A stretch of 64,000 nucleotides of DNA, taken from IMG/VR virus record IMGVR_UViG_3300030102_006178, positions 1 to 64,000 of that record. The stretch is one strand, 5' to 3'. The first letter of the stretch is position 1; every line of letters starts with the position of its first letter. The DNA comes from a virus. Made by a program: the position numbers and the translations under genes. The notes under the pieces were generated by a model. The model had not been told where the DNA came from and did no database searches. It saw nothing but the letters and a program-made list of their open reading frames with translations. Positions 7,009 through 15,862 of the stretch are shown piece after piece.

Positions 7009-8265
7009 ATGAAAAAGAAAATAAAGGTCTTGACATTGTCAGACCACCCCCTATCACCCTCAGGGGTTGGCACTCAGACCAAGTATTTTATTGAAGCTCT
7101 CCTTAGAACAGGAAAGTTTCAATTTATTTGTTTAGGGGGTGCAGTAAAGCACAAGAGCTATGAACCACAAAAGGTTTCTCCGTTTGAAGACGATTGGACA
7201 ATAATACCAATTGATGGATACGGAGATGCTCAAAAAATTAGATCGATCATCAGAAACGAAAAGCCAGATATCTTATGGTTTATGACAGATCCGCGCTTCT
7301 ACGAATGGCTATGGTTTATAGAAAACGAGATTAGACCTATTATGCCAATGGTATATTACCATGTCTGGGACAACCACCCTGCGCCTGTGTTTAACAGGCC
7401 ATTCTATCTATCAAACGACTTAATTGTCTCTATCTCCAAGGTTACACATGAAATTGTATCGGAAGCTGCTCCGGAAGTGGCGAACATTTACCACCCCCAT
7501 GCGGTTGATCCTGCTATATTTAGGCCAGTTTCTCAGGATGAGATAGACTCCATGAGAGAGAAGAACCTACAAGGGAATAAAGATAAGGTAGTGTTTTTCT
7601 GGAACAATAGGAACGCAAGAAGAAAGCAGAGTGGTTCCCTTGTTTTCTGGTTCAACGAGTGGGCAGATAAAGTTGGTAGAGACAAGGTTTGTCTCATCAT
7701 GCATACAGATCCGCATGATGTGCACGGGCAACCTCTAGAGCACTTAATTGAGCATGTTGGTAACGATGGTACTATCATGATATCTAACACTAAGGTGCCG
7801 CCCAACATACTTGCAAATATGTACAATATGTCCGATTGCACCATTAACATTTCTGATGCGGAGGGGTTTGGACTAGCAACACTTGAGTCTCTTTCCTGCG
7901 GAACTCCAATCCTTGTTAATATGACTGGTGGGCTGCAAGAACAGGTAACAGACGGAGAAGATTGGTTTGGTATAGGCATACAGCCTGCCTCTAAGGCAGT
8001 CATCGGCTCCCAGCAAGTTCCATACATCTATGAAGACAGGATTAGCAAGGAAGACTTCCATGCTGCTCTAGACCGTATCTACGAGATGTCAAGCTCTGAA
8101 AGAAAGCAGCTTGGGATCAAGGGAAGGGAACACGTAGAGAAAAACTACAGTTTTGAGAAGTATTGTCAGGGCTGGGTTGATATTATGCTAGAGGTATATG
8201 AGCAGCATGGCTCCTGGGAAGAGCGCGAAGGGTATAAATCTTGGGACTTTAAGGAGATAGTATGA
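7009..8265 (+). CDS. Glycosyltransferase, GT-B fold (GT4-like)
   Basis: A 418-residue protein from the ATG at 7009, with GAGG six bases upstream; the frame is open further upstream but overlaps the nuclease gene. The N-terminus KVLTLSDHPLSPSGVGTQTK is the acceptor-domain glycine loop of GT4 enzymes. The C-terminal half has SDAEGFGLATLESLSCGTP, the E-x7-E nucleotide-sugar motif. It would transfer a sugar from a nucleotide donor, in the cytoplasm. It is the first gene of the sugar cassette and overlaps the next by four bases. Confidence 0.88.
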   Translation: MKKKIKVLTLSDHPLSPSGVGTQTKYFIEALLRTGKFQFICLGGAVKHKSYEPQKVSPFEDDWTIIPIDGYGDAQKIRSIIRNEKPDILWFMTDPRFYEWLWFIENEIRPIMPMVYYHVWDNHPAPVFNRPFYLSNDLIVSISKVTHEIVSEAAPEVANIYHPHAVDPAIFRPVSQDEIDSMREKNLQGNKDKVVFFWNNRNARRKQSGSLVFWFNEWADKVGRDKVCLIMHTDPHDVHGQPLEHLIEHVGNDGTIMISNTKVPPNILANMYNMSDCTINISDAEGFGLATLESLSCGTPILVNMTGGLQEQVTDGEDWFGIGIQPASKAVIGSQQVPYIYEDRISKEDFHAALDRIYEMSSSERKQLGIKGREHVEKNYSFEKYCQGWVDIMLEVYEQHGSWEEREGYKSWDFKEIV

Positions 8266-9500
8266 TAAAGAAAGTTTTAGTTAGAGGGCCAGCACTAACC
8301 CAGTCAGGCTACGGCGAGCACACAAGGTTTTTACTTAGAGCCCTAAGGGGACAGCCAGAACAGTTTGACGTATATCTCATAGCTCTCAATTGGGGCCAAA
8401 CGGGATGGCTTTCAGAGAACACTGAGGAGCGTCGATGGATGGATTCTCTTGTCATGAAAACTCATCAGTACGTGCAATCCGGTGGTCAGTTTGACATGTC
8501 AATACAAGTCTCCATCCCTAATGAATGGGAGAGGCTAGCACCTTATAATGTTGGTGTAACTGCTGGTATTGAAACAACCAAGGTTGCTCCCATTTGGCTT
8601 GAGAAAGCAAATCAGATGGACAAGGTCATTACTATATCCGAGCACGCTAAGAGCGTCTTTGAAAATACGTCCTATCAGGGCATCAATAAAATGACTCAAC
8701 AGCCAATGACACTAAAGTGCGAAACTCCAATTGAGATTGTCCACTACCCTGTCAAGACTGTTGAGCATGAAGACCTAGGTATCGAGTTAGATTATGACTT
8801 CAACTATCTTCTTGTCTCCCAATGGGGCCCTAGAAAGAACATTGAGAACGCAATCAAGTGGTGGGTAGAGGAGAACTGGGATCAAGAAGTTGGGCTGATT
8901 ATAAAAACATCCCAAAAGAACAACTCTATTATGGATAGAGAACACGTTAGCAATAACCTGTCTAAGCTATTAAACGCATGCAGACCAGAAGGGGCAAAGT
9001 GTAAAGTTTACCTTATTCACGGAGACCTTTCCGAGGACCAGATGCAGTCTCTCTACGTCCATAAGCAAATCAAGGCTCTGATTAACCTTAGTCATGGTGA
9101 GGGCTTTGGCCTGCCTATGTTCGACGCAGCACGACACGGACTTCCCGTTATTGCCCCTTCTTGGTCTGGGCAGTGCGACTTCTTGTACATTACCTATCCC
9201 AATGGCAAGAGAAAGGCCATGTTTGCTGATGTAAACTACGACATAGCGCCTGTTCACGAGGCAGCTGTATGGGACGGGGTAGTCCAGAGAGACAGTATGT
9301 GGTGTTATCCTCATGAGGGACACTACAAGATGCGCTTACGACAGACTAGAAAGAGTTGGGCCAAGTGGAAGAAGAAAGCGAAGGAACTACAGAGGTGGAT
9401 CTTACAACAGTTTGATTCCGACAAGCAGCATAAGCTTTTTGCGGATGCAATCTGTTTTACTGAGTCTAGTTTTGAAGAAACATTAAGGATGTTTTCATGA
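8262..9500 (+). CDS. Glycosyltransferase, GT-B fold
   Basis: A protein of 412 residues. The N-terminus KVLVRGPALTQSGYGEHTR is the loop of GT4-type transferases, and NLSHGEGFGLPMFDAARHGLP (about 277-297) is the donor-binding segment. The layout parallels its upstream neighbour, suggesting successive transfer steps on one glycan. Four-base overlaps on both sides make translational coupling likely. Donor and acceptor cannot be inferred. Confidence 0.87.
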   Translation: MIKKVLVRGPALTQSGYGEHTRFLLRALRGQPEQFDVYLIALNWGQTGWLSENTEERRWMDSLVMKTHQYVQSGGQFDMSIQVSIPNEWERLAPYNVGVTAGIETTKVAPIWLEKANQMDKVITISEHAKSVFENTSYQGINKMTQQPMTLKCETPIEIVHYPVKTVEHEDLGIELDYDFNYLLVSQWGPRKNIENAIKWWVEENWDQEVGLIIKTSQKNNSIMDREHVSNNLSKLLNACRPEGAKCKVYLIHGDLSEDQMQSLYVHKQIKALINLSHGEGFGLPMFDAARHGLPVIAPSWSGQCDFLYITYPNGKRKAMFADVNYDIAPVHEAAVWDGVVQRDSMWCYPHEGHYKMRLRQTRKSWAKWKKKAKELQRWILQQFDSDKQHKLFADAICFTESSFEETLRMFS

Positions 9501-11089
9501 AAATACTCTTTATATCTGACTTTTTCTTATCAGATGGAGTTCTTGGTGGGGCAGAGCTTGTAAACGACTGCCTGGTTCATCACCTTCGTAGTAGAGGTTA
9601 CTCGGTTGAGGAAAAGCGCAGTTCTGATCCAATCAATTTTTCTTTGTATGATTTTTTTATTATATCAAATTTTGTTAACATGCCGGAACAAGTCAAGGAT
9701 TCTCTATACGATAAGCCTTACATTATCTATGAGCACGATCACAAATACTTGAAGAACAGGAACCCTTCAGTTTTTATAGATTTTAAGGCACCAAAAGAGA
9801 TGCTGGTTAACGAAAAGTTTTATCGTTCTGCAATATCTGTTTTTTGCCAATCAGTTTTGCATGAAGAAGTAATTAGAAAAAATCTATCATTAAGGAACAC
9901 TGTAAATACAGGATGTAGTCTCTGGTCTAAAGAGCATTTTGATATTTTAAGGAATAACCAAAATAGAGAAAAGAATGGTCTTTGCGCTGTCTTGCAGTCT
10001 TCTAACCCCATCAAGGGAACGAGAAGAGCAGAAAAATATTGTCTAGATAATGGTATTCAATACGAAACTGTGCCCTTTACAGACTTCAAAACATTCATTG
10101 ATAACATCTCAAAATATGAGAAGCTAATTTTTTTCCCAGAGACCCTAGAAACATTCTGTAGGGTTGTCGCAGAGGCCCGTATGGTGGGCTGTGGACTTAT
10201 TACCAATGATCTGAATGGCTGCACTCATGAAGAGTGGTTCTCTCGCTACAAGGGCCAAGAACTGCTTGATTTTATTGAGAACAAGCAAGAAGAGATTGTG
10301 AATAAGCTTGTTGATGTGATTAACGGAAAGAAGTTACAAGGAGAGCCAGAGGATATCACAGTTATCCTAAACTGCTATCGCAGACCTTACAACCTCAGGA
10401 TGCAAATCGATGCTATCAGATCGCAAACTCGTCCACCAAAAGAGATTTGGCTTTGGGTCAATAGGCACGAAGATAATGAAGATTTCTCTTTTGAAGCTTT
10501 AGGTCTAGATAAGGTTTTTCACAATGATTATAACTGGAAATTTTATGGGAGATTCGCAGGTGCGCTCTTGGCAGATACAGAATATGTCGCCATTTTTGAT
10601 GACGATACGATACCCGGCACAAAATGGTTTGATAATTGTTTAAATACAATGCTGGAAAGCGAGGGCATTTTGGGCTCTGCAGGCGTAATTTTGGACGATA
10701 AGTATTATATTCGCCACCAAAGGTGTGGCTGGCCAACACAAAATAAAGAAATAAAAGAGGTAGATCTTGTTGGGCATGCTTGGTTCTTCAAGCGGGATTG
10801 GTTGCAATACTTATGGAGAGAGAAGCCTCCCACATGGGACAATGGTGAAGATATACACTTCTCTTATGCTGCTCAAAGGTACGGCGGTGTAAAGACTTAT
10901 TGCCCTCCGCACCCATCTGATGATATTGAGCTACATGGGTCGATCATGGGCAATGAGCTTGGTGTTGATGATAAGGCCACATCAAATAACAATGAAACAT
11001 CACACCAACAGTTCTTTTCAGAAAGAGACTTTTGCGTCCAAGATTCTCTTCGCAAGGGTTGGAAAACAGTAAATGGTGTAAAGCTATGA
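9497..11089 (+). CDS. Bimodular glycosyltransferase (GT-B-like plus GT-A/GT2-like)
   Basis: A protein of 530 residues. Residues 1-280 resemble a GT-B transferase (ILFISDFFLSDGVLGGAELV, then PETLETFCRVVAEARMVGCG in the donor-lobe position). Residues about 287-530 look like a GT-A transferase: ITVILNCYRRP start, VAIFDDDTIPG with the DxD metal site near 369-371, and a later WDNGEDIHFS segment. Two transferase folds in one chain suggest two linkages made by one protein. It overlaps the 2-epimerase start by four bases. Confidence 0.8.
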   Translation: MKILFISDFFLSDGVLGGAELVNDCLVHHLRSRGYSVEEKRSSDPINFSLYDFFIISNFVNMPEQVKDSLYDKPYIIYEHDHKYLKNRNPSVFIDFKAPKEMLVNEKFYRSAISVFCQSVLHEEVIRKNLSLRNTVNTGCSLWSKEHFDILRNNQNREKNGLCAVLQSSNPIKGTRRAEKYCLDNGIQYETVPFTDFKTFIDNISKYEKLIFFPETLETFCRVVAEARMVGCGLITNDLNGCTHEEWFSRYKGQELLDFIENKQEEIVNKLVDVINGKKLQGEPEDITVILNCYRRPYNLRMQIDAIRSQTRPPKEIWLWVNRHEDNEDFSFEALGLDKVFHNDYNWKFYGRFAGALLADTEYVAIFDDDTIPGTKWFDNCLNTMLESEGILGSAGVILDDKYYIRHQRCGWPTQNKEIKEVDLVGHAWFFKRDWLQYLWREKPPTWDNGEDIHFSYAAQRYGGVKTYCPPHPSDDIELHGSIMGNELGVDDKATSNNNETSHQQFFSERDFCVQDSLRKGWKTVNGVKL

Positions 11090-12084
11090 TTCTCATGGCA
11101 TTTGGCACAAGACCAGAATATATTAAGATTAAACCTTTGATCAAAGAAATGGAAGGCAAAATTCCTTTCAAACTACTTTTCACTGGGCAGCATGTTGATC
11201 TCCTTTCGAACGTAAAAGATCAAGACGTAATCCAGCTACATATTAAAGATGGCCCTAACCGACTTGACTCTATTGTATCCTCGATTATGGGCCAGGACCA
11301 CATTTTTGAAGGCGTTGATGCTGTTTTGGTGCAGGGAGACACGACTTCTGTTTTTGCCATAGCTCTCGCAGCTTTTCACCGAAAGATAAAAGTGATTCAC
11401 CTTGAAGCCGGTCTTAGAACCTACGATAAGCAAAATCCATACCCAGAGGAGTTCAACAGGCAAGCTGTTTCTCGCATCGCTGATATTCATCTGTGTCCTA
11501 CCTCTACTGCGGCGCTTAATCTCTCTCAAGAGTCTGTAGGAGGTTCCGTGTACATTGTGGGAAATACAGTATTAGACAACCTGACGCATTTAACGCCGAC
11601 AAAGGATAATACAGTTGTCATTACGATGCACAGAAGAGAAAATCATAAAAAAATGGATCACTGGTTCAAGGCACTTGATCATGTAGCAAAAACCTTTTCA
11701 CATGAGTATCGGTTTATTTTACCTATTCATCCAAACCCAAACGTCCAGAAGCACCGTCACCTCCTAGAGCATGTTGAGGTAATTGATCCTGTTCCTTATG
11801 AGGAGTTTCTAGAGATGTTGGCATCCTGCTCTTATGTTATTACGGACAGTGGCGGCCTGCAAGAAGAGACATCTTTCTTGGGTAAGCACTCTATTGTTTG
11901 CAGAAAGACGACAGAGAGATCAGAAGGTCTTGGGAAGTTCTCAGCTCTGTGTCCACGTCCAGAATTGCTTTTTGAGATGTTTGGAAATATGATACGAACC
12001 CCAGATCCAATAGGGGAATGTCCATACGGTGATGGAAATTCTTCTAAGAAAATAGTTGACATATTATTAAAAAGCGTTATATAG
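11086..12084 (+). CDS. wecB: UDP-N-acetylglucosamine 2-epimerase, non-hydrolysing type
   Basis: A 332-residue protein from the ATG at 11086, overlapping the upstream gene by four bases. Family landmarks appear in order: FGTRPEYIK at the N-terminus, VQGDTTSV, HLEAGLRT, EEFNRQAVSRIAD, MHRREN and TDSGGLQEE, then ERSEGL. The enzyme interconverts UDP-GlcNAc and UDP-ManNAc. It is slightly short for the family (usually about 370). In the cassette it would supply a ManNAc-type donor to adjacent transferases. The gene symbol is by family resemblance only. Confidence 0.88.
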   Translation: MILMAFGTRPEYIKIKPLIKEMEGKIPFKLLFTGQHVDLLSNVKDQDVIQLHIKDGPNRLDSIVSSIMGQDHIFEGVDAVLVQGDTTSVFAIALAAFHRKIKVIHLEAGLRTYDKQNPYPEEFNRQAVSRIADIHLCPTSTAALNLSQESVGGSVYIVGNTVLDNLTHLTPTKDNTVVITMHRRENHKKMDHWFKALDHVAKTFSHEYRFILPIHPNPNVQKHRHLLEHVEVIDPVPYEEFLEMLASCSYVITDSGGLQEETSFLGKHSIVCRKTTERSEGLGKFSALCPRPELLFEMFGNMIRTPDPIGECPYGDGNSSKKIVDILLKSVI

Positions 12085-12101
12085 GCTAAAAGAGAGAAGC
12101 T

Positions 12102-13256
12102 TTGAAAATTAAATTTATAAACCATGCTTGTATTTCTATAGAAACAGAAGATACTATGATAATGTTTGACCCTTGGTTTAGCGGTAAAATATTTAATAAT
12201 TCTTGGGATCTCCTGCGAGAGACTAGATTAGACGACTTGGATATACGAAATCTTAAGTTCATTGCAATTACACATGAACACCCAGACCATCTAAACTGGG
12301 CTACGCTAAAGCAGCTTATAATCTCTAAACCAGAATTAAAAATTATTATTCCTAAAAGAAGGAATAGTAACGTTGCAATTGCTTTGCGAAAAATGGGATT
12401 TAAAGTCGCTGAGATCCCTCCAAACAGGGAACTTCAATTAGGCAATAAGTTAAGAATATGCAACTTCCCAAGTCAGAATGACTCTGCTTATGTTGTTGTT
12501 GCAGACGGGAAAGTGATTTTAAATCAAAATGATTGCTACCTGACAGACCAAGAGTGCAAAAGGATAAAAGTTAGATATCCAGATATAGATTACCATTTTG
12601 TGCAGTTTTCTTTGGCTGGTTATTACGGAAATAAAGCAGAAACGCAAAAGCTTATGCATGCGAAACAACACCACATTGACTTAGTTTCTAATTACAACTC
12701 TATCTTTAAGTCCAAAGTTCTTGTTCCATTTGCTAGTTTTATTTATTTTTGTAGGCCATACAACACTTTCCTTAATGATTGGGCTGTTACAATGGATGAT
12801 CTTGACAAAGAATATCAAATTGTTTTTTTTGGAGATGAAGTACTTACATCTAAAGAACATTTTAATCGTTCTGCTACCAATAGAGATAGGTGGAAAGAAG
12901 TGTTTGCTAGTAAGCGAGATTTGTTCGAGCCAGAAAGGGTGCCTAAGGATTTAATAAAACAAGCCGCACAAAGGTATTTGGACTCAATACCACCAGGGAT
13001 TCAGTGTCCACCTTCAACTTCTTTTTCATTTTTCGATGAAAAAGAAAATCTTTTTATAGATTTTAAAAATAAAAGAGCGGATTTCACTTCATCCAGCGTA
13101 AATTTAGCGGGAGTGCTTACGACTTATGATATGCTCTTATTTTTTAAAAATCCATGGGGTGCTGATACACTAAACATTACCTCCTGCTTTGAGGTGAGAG
13201 ATGAAAAACTATGGAAACAAAATTTAATATTTAAGGATACCCAATATGTTAGGTAA
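12102..13256 (+). CDS. Metallo-beta-lactamase-fold hydrolase (UlaG/CMAH-like)
   Basis: A 384-residue protein starting at TTG 12102, with AGAGAG upstream; the N-terminus KIKFINHACISIET is the usual first strand of the fold. THEHPDH (57-63) supplies the zinc ligands H58, H60, D62 and H63. MFDPWFSGK near residue 21 resembles CMP-Neu5Ac hydroxylase-like and UlaG-like members often found in polysaccharide clusters. No Rieske cluster is present. The substrate is unknown but is probably a sugar or sugar nucleotide. It overlaps the next gene by 11 bases. Confidence 0.75.
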   Translation: MKIKFINHACISIETEDTMIMFDPWFSGKIFNNSWDLLRETRLDDLDIRNLKFIAITHEHPDHLNWATLKQLIISKPELKIIIPKRRNSNVAIALRKMGFKVAEIPPNRELQLGNKLRICNFPSQNDSAYVVVADGKVILNQNDCYLTDQECKRIKVRYPDIDYHFVQFSLAGYYGNKAETQKLMHAKQHHIDLVSNYNSIFKSKVLVPFASFIYFCRPYNTFLNDWAVTMDDLDKEYQIVFFGDEVLTSKEHFNRSATNRDRWKEVFASKRDLFEPERVPKDLIKQAAQRYLDSIPPGIQCPPSTSFSFFDEKENLFIDFKNKRADFTSSSVNLAGVLTTYDMLLFFKNPWGADTLNITSCFEVRDEKLWKQNLIFKDTQYVR

Positions 13257-13842
13257 CGTAGAGGTTTTAGAATTTAGATTTCTAGATGTAAAAGATGAAG
13301 CTGATATAAATACATATTCTGACGAATATGCTTGGTCTAGACCATACGAGTATAATCTCGCTTCTAAGTTTTTGGATAACCAATTAAAAGTAGGAAGTTC
13401 GATTCACAATAGTGCTTGGGGGTTTGAGGGAGTTCATATAGATTTTAGGAACACCCTAGACAAAAAATATAGATGCACTCACTCAGATATTGTAAAAAAT
13501 AAATATAATTTAGAGACTTACTATTATAACCTTTTCAATAGAGATCCTAAATTAATTGAAAATTTTGATTGCGTATTAAACATTTCTGTGTTAGAACATT
13601 TACCCGGAGGGTTTAATAGCACAGAAATGGTTTTGGAAAATCTTTTAGAACAGGCTAAAGTAGGTGGATTATTGCTTTGCACCTTCGATTACCCAATAGT
13701 AAACCTAAAAAAATTAGAAAGCCTTTTAGGGTGTAAGTGTATCGACGCCGAGAACAGGCTTAGTGGGGCAAACTCAGTGGTGAAGAACAATACTTATGAA
13801 AACCTAAACATAGTGTTTTTAGCTCTTAGGAGGCTATCTTGA
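13246..13842 (+). CDS. Class I SAM-dependent methyltransferase-like protein
   Basis: A protein of 198 residues. The order of elements matches a small Rossmann methyltransferase: VHIDFRN as an acidic strand, then FDCVLNISVLEHLPGG as motif IV with the family's EH, then GGLLLCTFDYP. The usual glycine-rich motif I is poorly matched (SIHNSAWGFEG), so cofactor binding is not certain. It is probably a sugar or lipid methylase in the cassette. Confidence 0.65.
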   Translation: MLGNVEVLEFRFLDVKDEADINTYSDEYAWSRPYEYNLASKFLDNQLKVGSSIHNSAWGFEGVHIDFRNTLDKKYRCTHSDIVKNKYNLETYYYNLFNRDPKLIENFDCVLNISVLEHLPGGFNSTEMVLENLLEQAKVGGLLLCTFDYPIVNLKKLESLLGCKCIDAENRLSGANSVVKNNTYENLNIVFLALRRLS

Positions 13843-14570
13843 TACTAAAAACTGAAGATTTTAGAGAAGATTTAGATCTCTTAATTAATAATATTGGAAA
13901 AAATAATTTTGCTTTTACTAGATTTGGTGATGGTGAAATGATGATTATCAATAATCAATTTATTGACCTTCTCGACAAAAATACTGGAGAATTTAAGTAT
14001 GACCCGAGCGATGCTTCCTATCAGCTAAGCCAGTCTTTGTTGTCAAAATCCTTTTCTTTTGAAAAAGAAAATTATTTTGTTGGTTTGCCTTGCCCTTGTT
14101 GTGTTGGATGGCCTAAACATTTATTTATGATTAAAGCTTGTGGTCTCCCCAAGAGAAGCATTACCTGGGCAAATCTGTTTGTTAATTCAAACTATAGATA
14201 CTTTATAGAAAAACTGCCAGAAGTTTTTAAAGACAAAAAAGTGCATTTAATTTCCAATGAGAACTCTACTGTATCAGAAATGCCTTTTCAAATATATAGA
14301 CATTATAAGGTTGGTAGAGATGCTTGGAAAAATGATTTACAAATTATTGAATACATAAAGCAAGAAATAACAATCAATAATTACGAAAATCATATTTTTT
14401 TATTTTGCGCTGGACCTTTAAGTAACATTGCATGTTGCGAGCTATTTGACTTTAATGAAAAAAATACCTTTATAGACTGTGGATCGATATTCGATCCGTA
14501 TTTAGGACTGGGTCAAACAAGAGATTATCTAAAAGGAGGATTTGATGCAAGAAAGAAATGCTTATGGTAA
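13839..14570 (+). CDS. GT-D fold glycosyltransferase (DUF1792-like)
   Basis: A 243-residue protein starting at TTG 13839, with AGGAGG at 13828-13833. FTRFGDGEM (26-34) is the hallmark of the GT-D fold, with D31-G32-E33 binding metal and nucleotide sugar. A C-terminal HIFLFCAGPLSNIACCELF segment matches the family's second nucleotide-binding element. It would transfer a hexose onto a glycan made by the neighbouring enzymes. Low GC and many AT-rich codons set this stretch (about 12100-15120) apart from the neighbouring transferases and suggest separate acquisition. Confidence 0.75.
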   Translation: MILKTEDFREDLDLLINNIGKNNFAFTRFGDGEMMIINNQFIDLLDKNTGEFKYDPSDASYQLSQSLLSKSFSFEKENYFVGLPCPCCVGWPKHLFMIKACGLPKRSITWANLFVNSNYRYFIEKLPEVFKDKKVHLISNENSTVSEMPFQIYRHYKVGRDAWKNDLQIIEYIKQEITINNYENHIFLFCAGPLSNIACCELFDFNEKNTFIDCGSIFDPYLGLGQTRDYLKGGFDARKKCLW

Positions 14571-15120
14571 TATAGTTATTCCACCATTTAATTATACCAC
14601 GGCTGAAGACACAGCTTGTGAATTTTTGAAAGGTGTCAAAATTAAAAATTTTATTAATGTTGGGTTTCATGGATGGTCGGATATAAGAAAACATTGGTGG
14701 ATCAACATATGTAATTTTAATGGGATTGAGTGGAAGATAGTAGAAGTATATAAGCCAAATGTTGACAATGCGATATCTGAAGGATGCCCACAGTCTAATA
14801 TCATTAATTTAAATATTAAACATGTTAGCGACCTGCCAGATGCAGACTGTCTCATGTTCTGGCACGGTCCAGAACATATGGAAAAAGATGAATTTTTACA
14901 GATATTGCCTCTGTTAGAAGATAAGTACCGCATGTTGTTATTTGGCATGCCTCTTGGACCAGAGCCTCAGGGGGAAGCATACGGAAACCCATTTGAGAAA
15001 CACGTATCCTCTTGGCAAGAATACGAATGGAGAGAGTTAGGTTATGAAGTGAGAGTGGTCTATAAAAATAGATCGTGGCCACATATAACAGCATGGAAAA
15101 TTAATGAAGGAGAAGAATAA
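14545..15120 (+). CDS. Methyltransferase-like protein of the sugar cassette
   Basis: A 191-residue protein from the ATG at 14545, five bases after AGGAGG. It overlaps the GT-D gene by 26 bases. FINVGFHGWSD is in the place of a cofactor-binding loop, WKIVEVYKPNV gives the acidic residue after strand 2, and CLMFWHGPEHMEKDE resembles a motif IV with EH. I infer a class I methyltransferase fold, but the match is weak and a non-catalytic relative is possible. Confidence 0.55.
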   Translation: MQERNAYGNIVIPPFNYTTAEDTACEFLKGVKIKNFINVGFHGWSDIRKHWWINICNFNGIEWKIVEVYKPNVDNAISEGCPQSNIINLNIKHVSDLPDADCLMFWHGPEHMEKDEFLQILPLLEDKYRMLLFGMPLGPEPQGEAYGNPFEKHVSSWQEYEWRELGYEVRVVYKNRSWPHITAWKINEGEE

Positions 15121-15320
15121 TGAGTGAAGATAAGAACATGCACCTTAGCGATCAGGCCATGGGTGCTCTAATGATGGCTCTACAGAAGTCCCTTTTAGAA
15201 CAATCTGATATAGTGCCCGTCCTAAAGGGCTTCAAGTTCCGACTTAGCGAGACTGGCTTGATGGTAATGAATCCACCAACAGTCAAACTAAATCAGGATT
15301 TTGATGATGCCGAAGTATAG
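15120..15320 (+). CDS. Small hypothetical protein
   Basis: A protein of 66 residues, starting in a TAATG overlap with the previous gene and with GGAG upstream. The first half is helical and methionine-rich; the second half (VPVLKGFKFRLSETGLMVMN) looks like a short beta unit. I do not recognise it. It marks the change from the sugar cassette to small regulatory genes. Confidence 0.6.
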   Translation: MSEDKNMHLSDQAMGALMMALQKSLLEQSDIVPVLKGFKFRLSETGLMVMNPPTVKLNQDFDDAEV

Positions 15321-15549
15321 TTATAGTTGCTCTGCTTGTGGAAACGAGTTTGAAACATATCATTCTATGTTTGAGACTATAGATCGGTGCATCATTTGTG
15401 AAGCATTTGATATATCTAGAAAGCCTAGTTCTTTCTTTGCTTCCACGAGTCCAAACAAGGCAGGAGCGCTTGTTAAACAGCACATTGAAGAGGCAAAGAG
15501 AGAAGTAAAAGAGGAAAAAGAAAAGCTAACGAAGGAGTATCATGATTGA
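15307..15549 (+). CDS. FmdB-type zinc-ribbon protein
   Basis: An 80-residue protein. The N-terminus MPKYSYSCSACGNEFE followed by CIIC is the two-CxxC zinc ribbon of the FmdB family, which begins M-P-x-Y. This favours the ATG at 15307 over 15304; AGGA at 15295 serves either. A charged coiled-coil tail follows (residues 52-80). Such proteins often act as small nucleic-acid-binding or transcription-associated factors. The neighbouring sigma factor gene makes that plausible, without proof. Confidence 0.7.
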   Translation: MPKYSYSCSACGNEFETYHSMFETIDRCIICEAFDISRKPSSFFASTSPNKAGALVKQHIEEAKREVKEEKEKLTKEYHD

Positions 15550-15862
15550 AATTGCATTAGCACTGTCTTTGGCAGTAAATATTTTTATGCTTTGGTACAC
15601 TAGAAATACTTTGTCAAGCTTATTTTATATTTCTGAGAACATCGGTTCTTTATACGAGATAATCGCAGACTTTGGCGTCCACTTGAAGGCTGTCTATGAA
15701 CTTGAAAGGTTCTATGGCGACCCAACATTAACAAACCTTCTCGAACACGCAAATGCAGTTCGAGAAGAAATTGAAGTCTATGAAGAGATTCTTTTGCTCT
15801 CTGAGCCGCCTGAAACAGAGGAGGAAGAACTAGATGACAGTCAAGAGACGCAAGAGAACTAA
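15542..15862 (+). CDS. Membrane-anchored acidic protein, unknown function
   Basis: A 106-residue protein with AGGAG six bases before the ATG. One hydrophobic segment at residues 3-20 (EIALALSLAVNIFMLWY) serves as a membrane anchor. It is followed by a helical, increasingly acidic cytoplasmic region ending in a glutamate-rich tail. I do not recognise it. It overlaps the sigma factor gene by 29 bases. Confidence 0.65.
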   Translation: MIEIALALSLAVNIFMLWYTRNTLSSLFYISENIGSLYEIIADFGVHLKAVYELERFYGDPTLTNLLEHANAVREEIEVYEEILLLSEPPETEEEELDDSQETQEN

